A stretch of 36,915 bases of DNA, taken from positions 1-36,915 of IMG/VR virus record IMGVR_UViG_3300025093_001722; one strand, written 5' to 3'. Below are positions 36,593 to 36,915 of the stretch, in pieces (within the stretch, counting starts at the first letter, position 1; every line of letters starts with the position of its first letter). Below the pieces are notes generated by a model, which had not been told where the DNA came from, made no database searches, and saw only the letters and a list, made by a program, of their open reading frames with translations. The translations under genes and the position numbers were made by a program. Origin of the DNA: a virus.

Positions 36593-36915
36593 CAGCCACG
36601 TCTCAACGGGTAGCGAGCACGCGTCTTAACTCGACTATTACGAAGTTCCAGAGCCGTTTGATGTTGATTTCTGTACGGCACAGCAATGCGTGGGAAGGCG
36701 GGAGCATTTGCGGATAGGGAAGCCGCAGGGCGAGACGATACCGCAGGCACGGAAATAATTGTGAGGTTGTTGGTATTCACCGTTTCAGAGTTGCCGCCCG
36801 CACAGGGGGAGTCCTGAAAGGTGGTGTGGCCGTTGTCGACGCATTTATAAATTTCAGCGTGGGCCGCCAATGGCATCAGTACCAACAGAGCAATCAGCGC
36901 GGGTGTTTTCATCAT
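36589..36915 (-). CDS. Secreted DUF4124-domain protein
   Basis: 108 residues. A signal peptide (MMKTPALIALLVLMPLAAHA) is followed by AEIYKCVDNGHTTFQDSPC, the DUF4124 motif, and a basic C-terminal part ending RYPLRRGW. DUF4124 proteins are periplasmic proteins of unknown function common in gammaproteobacteria. The two ATG codons lie at the last bases of the window, so the promoter is not visible. It overlaps the integrase remnant by 4 nt. It is bacterial or remnant-element DNA rather than part of this prophage. Confidence 0.75.
   Translation of the reverse strand: MMKTPALIALLVLMPLAAHAEIYKCVDNGHTTFQDSPCAGGNSETVNTNNLTIISVPAVSSRPAASLSANAPAFPRIAVPYRNQHQTALELRNSRVKTRARYPLRRGW

Noticed and set aside
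1-36915. CRISPR array
   Set aside because: No series of regularly spaced direct repeats was seen on reading the window.

Overview
The window is an almost complete P2-type (Peduoviridae, phiCTX-like layout) temperate prophage of a GC-rich gammaproteobacterium. Evidence is the full set of P2 head, tail and lysis genes, a P2-type gpA replication protein, an Ogr/Delta zinc-finger activator, and an integration site in the 3' half of a tRNA-Thr(TGT) gene. The host genus cannot be read from the sequence; a Halomonas- or Pseudomonas-like host would fit but is a guess. The left end still lies inside the prophage (no second att copy is visible). The right end, from about 36148, is flanking DNA holding the truncated 3' end of another P2-type integrase gene and a secreted DUF4124 protein.

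Layout: 1-8037 is a leftward early operon, read from high to low coordinates: ribbon-helix-helix proteins, Ogr-like activator, small proteins, gpA rolling-circle replication protein, more small proteins, a cytosine methyltransferase locus that is open in two frames over about 800 bp, a DUF4224 protein and, last, the integrase. Many junctions are ATGA/GTGA overlaps. A GrlR-like gene follows. At 8038-8132 an operator/promoter region separates this operon from a rightward repressor gene (S24/LexA type). The repressor is followed by three accessory genes: a secreted protein, a secreted thermonuclease with an Excalibur domain, and a UmuD-like protein without the catalytic Ser. A leftward two-gene accessory cassette (ImmA/IrrE-type metalloprotease plus membrane protein) lies at 10549-11643.

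The late genes run leftward from O (32343) to D (12008): O N M L X, holin, SAR endolysin, Rz/Rz1 pair, R S, V W J I, a tail-fibre module, FI FII E(+E') T U D. P and Q run rightward from 32488. Three copies of a TGT-N14-ACAACGC element precede O/P, V and FI and are candidate Ogr sites. E carries a T-TTT-TTA slippery heptamer for a -1 frameshift into E'.

The main find is a complete diversity-generating retroelement (DGR) between the tail-fibre genes and the sheath gene FI: a variable C-type-lectin/FGE-like protein (21300-22235), an Avd-type accessory protein (20907-21239), a template repeat (20767-20882) and a reverse transcriptase (19550-20602). Template and variable repeats are 116 bp each, align without gaps and differ at 16 positions; all 16 are adenines of the template on the coding strand. 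A GC-rich hairpin with a GATA loop lies just downstream of the variable repeat. The element probably diversifies the tip of the tail fibre and so host range.

Other points of interest are the dual-coding methyltransferase locus, a candidate cos site between Q and att, a second integrase remnant beside the att site, and the accessory (possibly lysogen-protective) cassettes.
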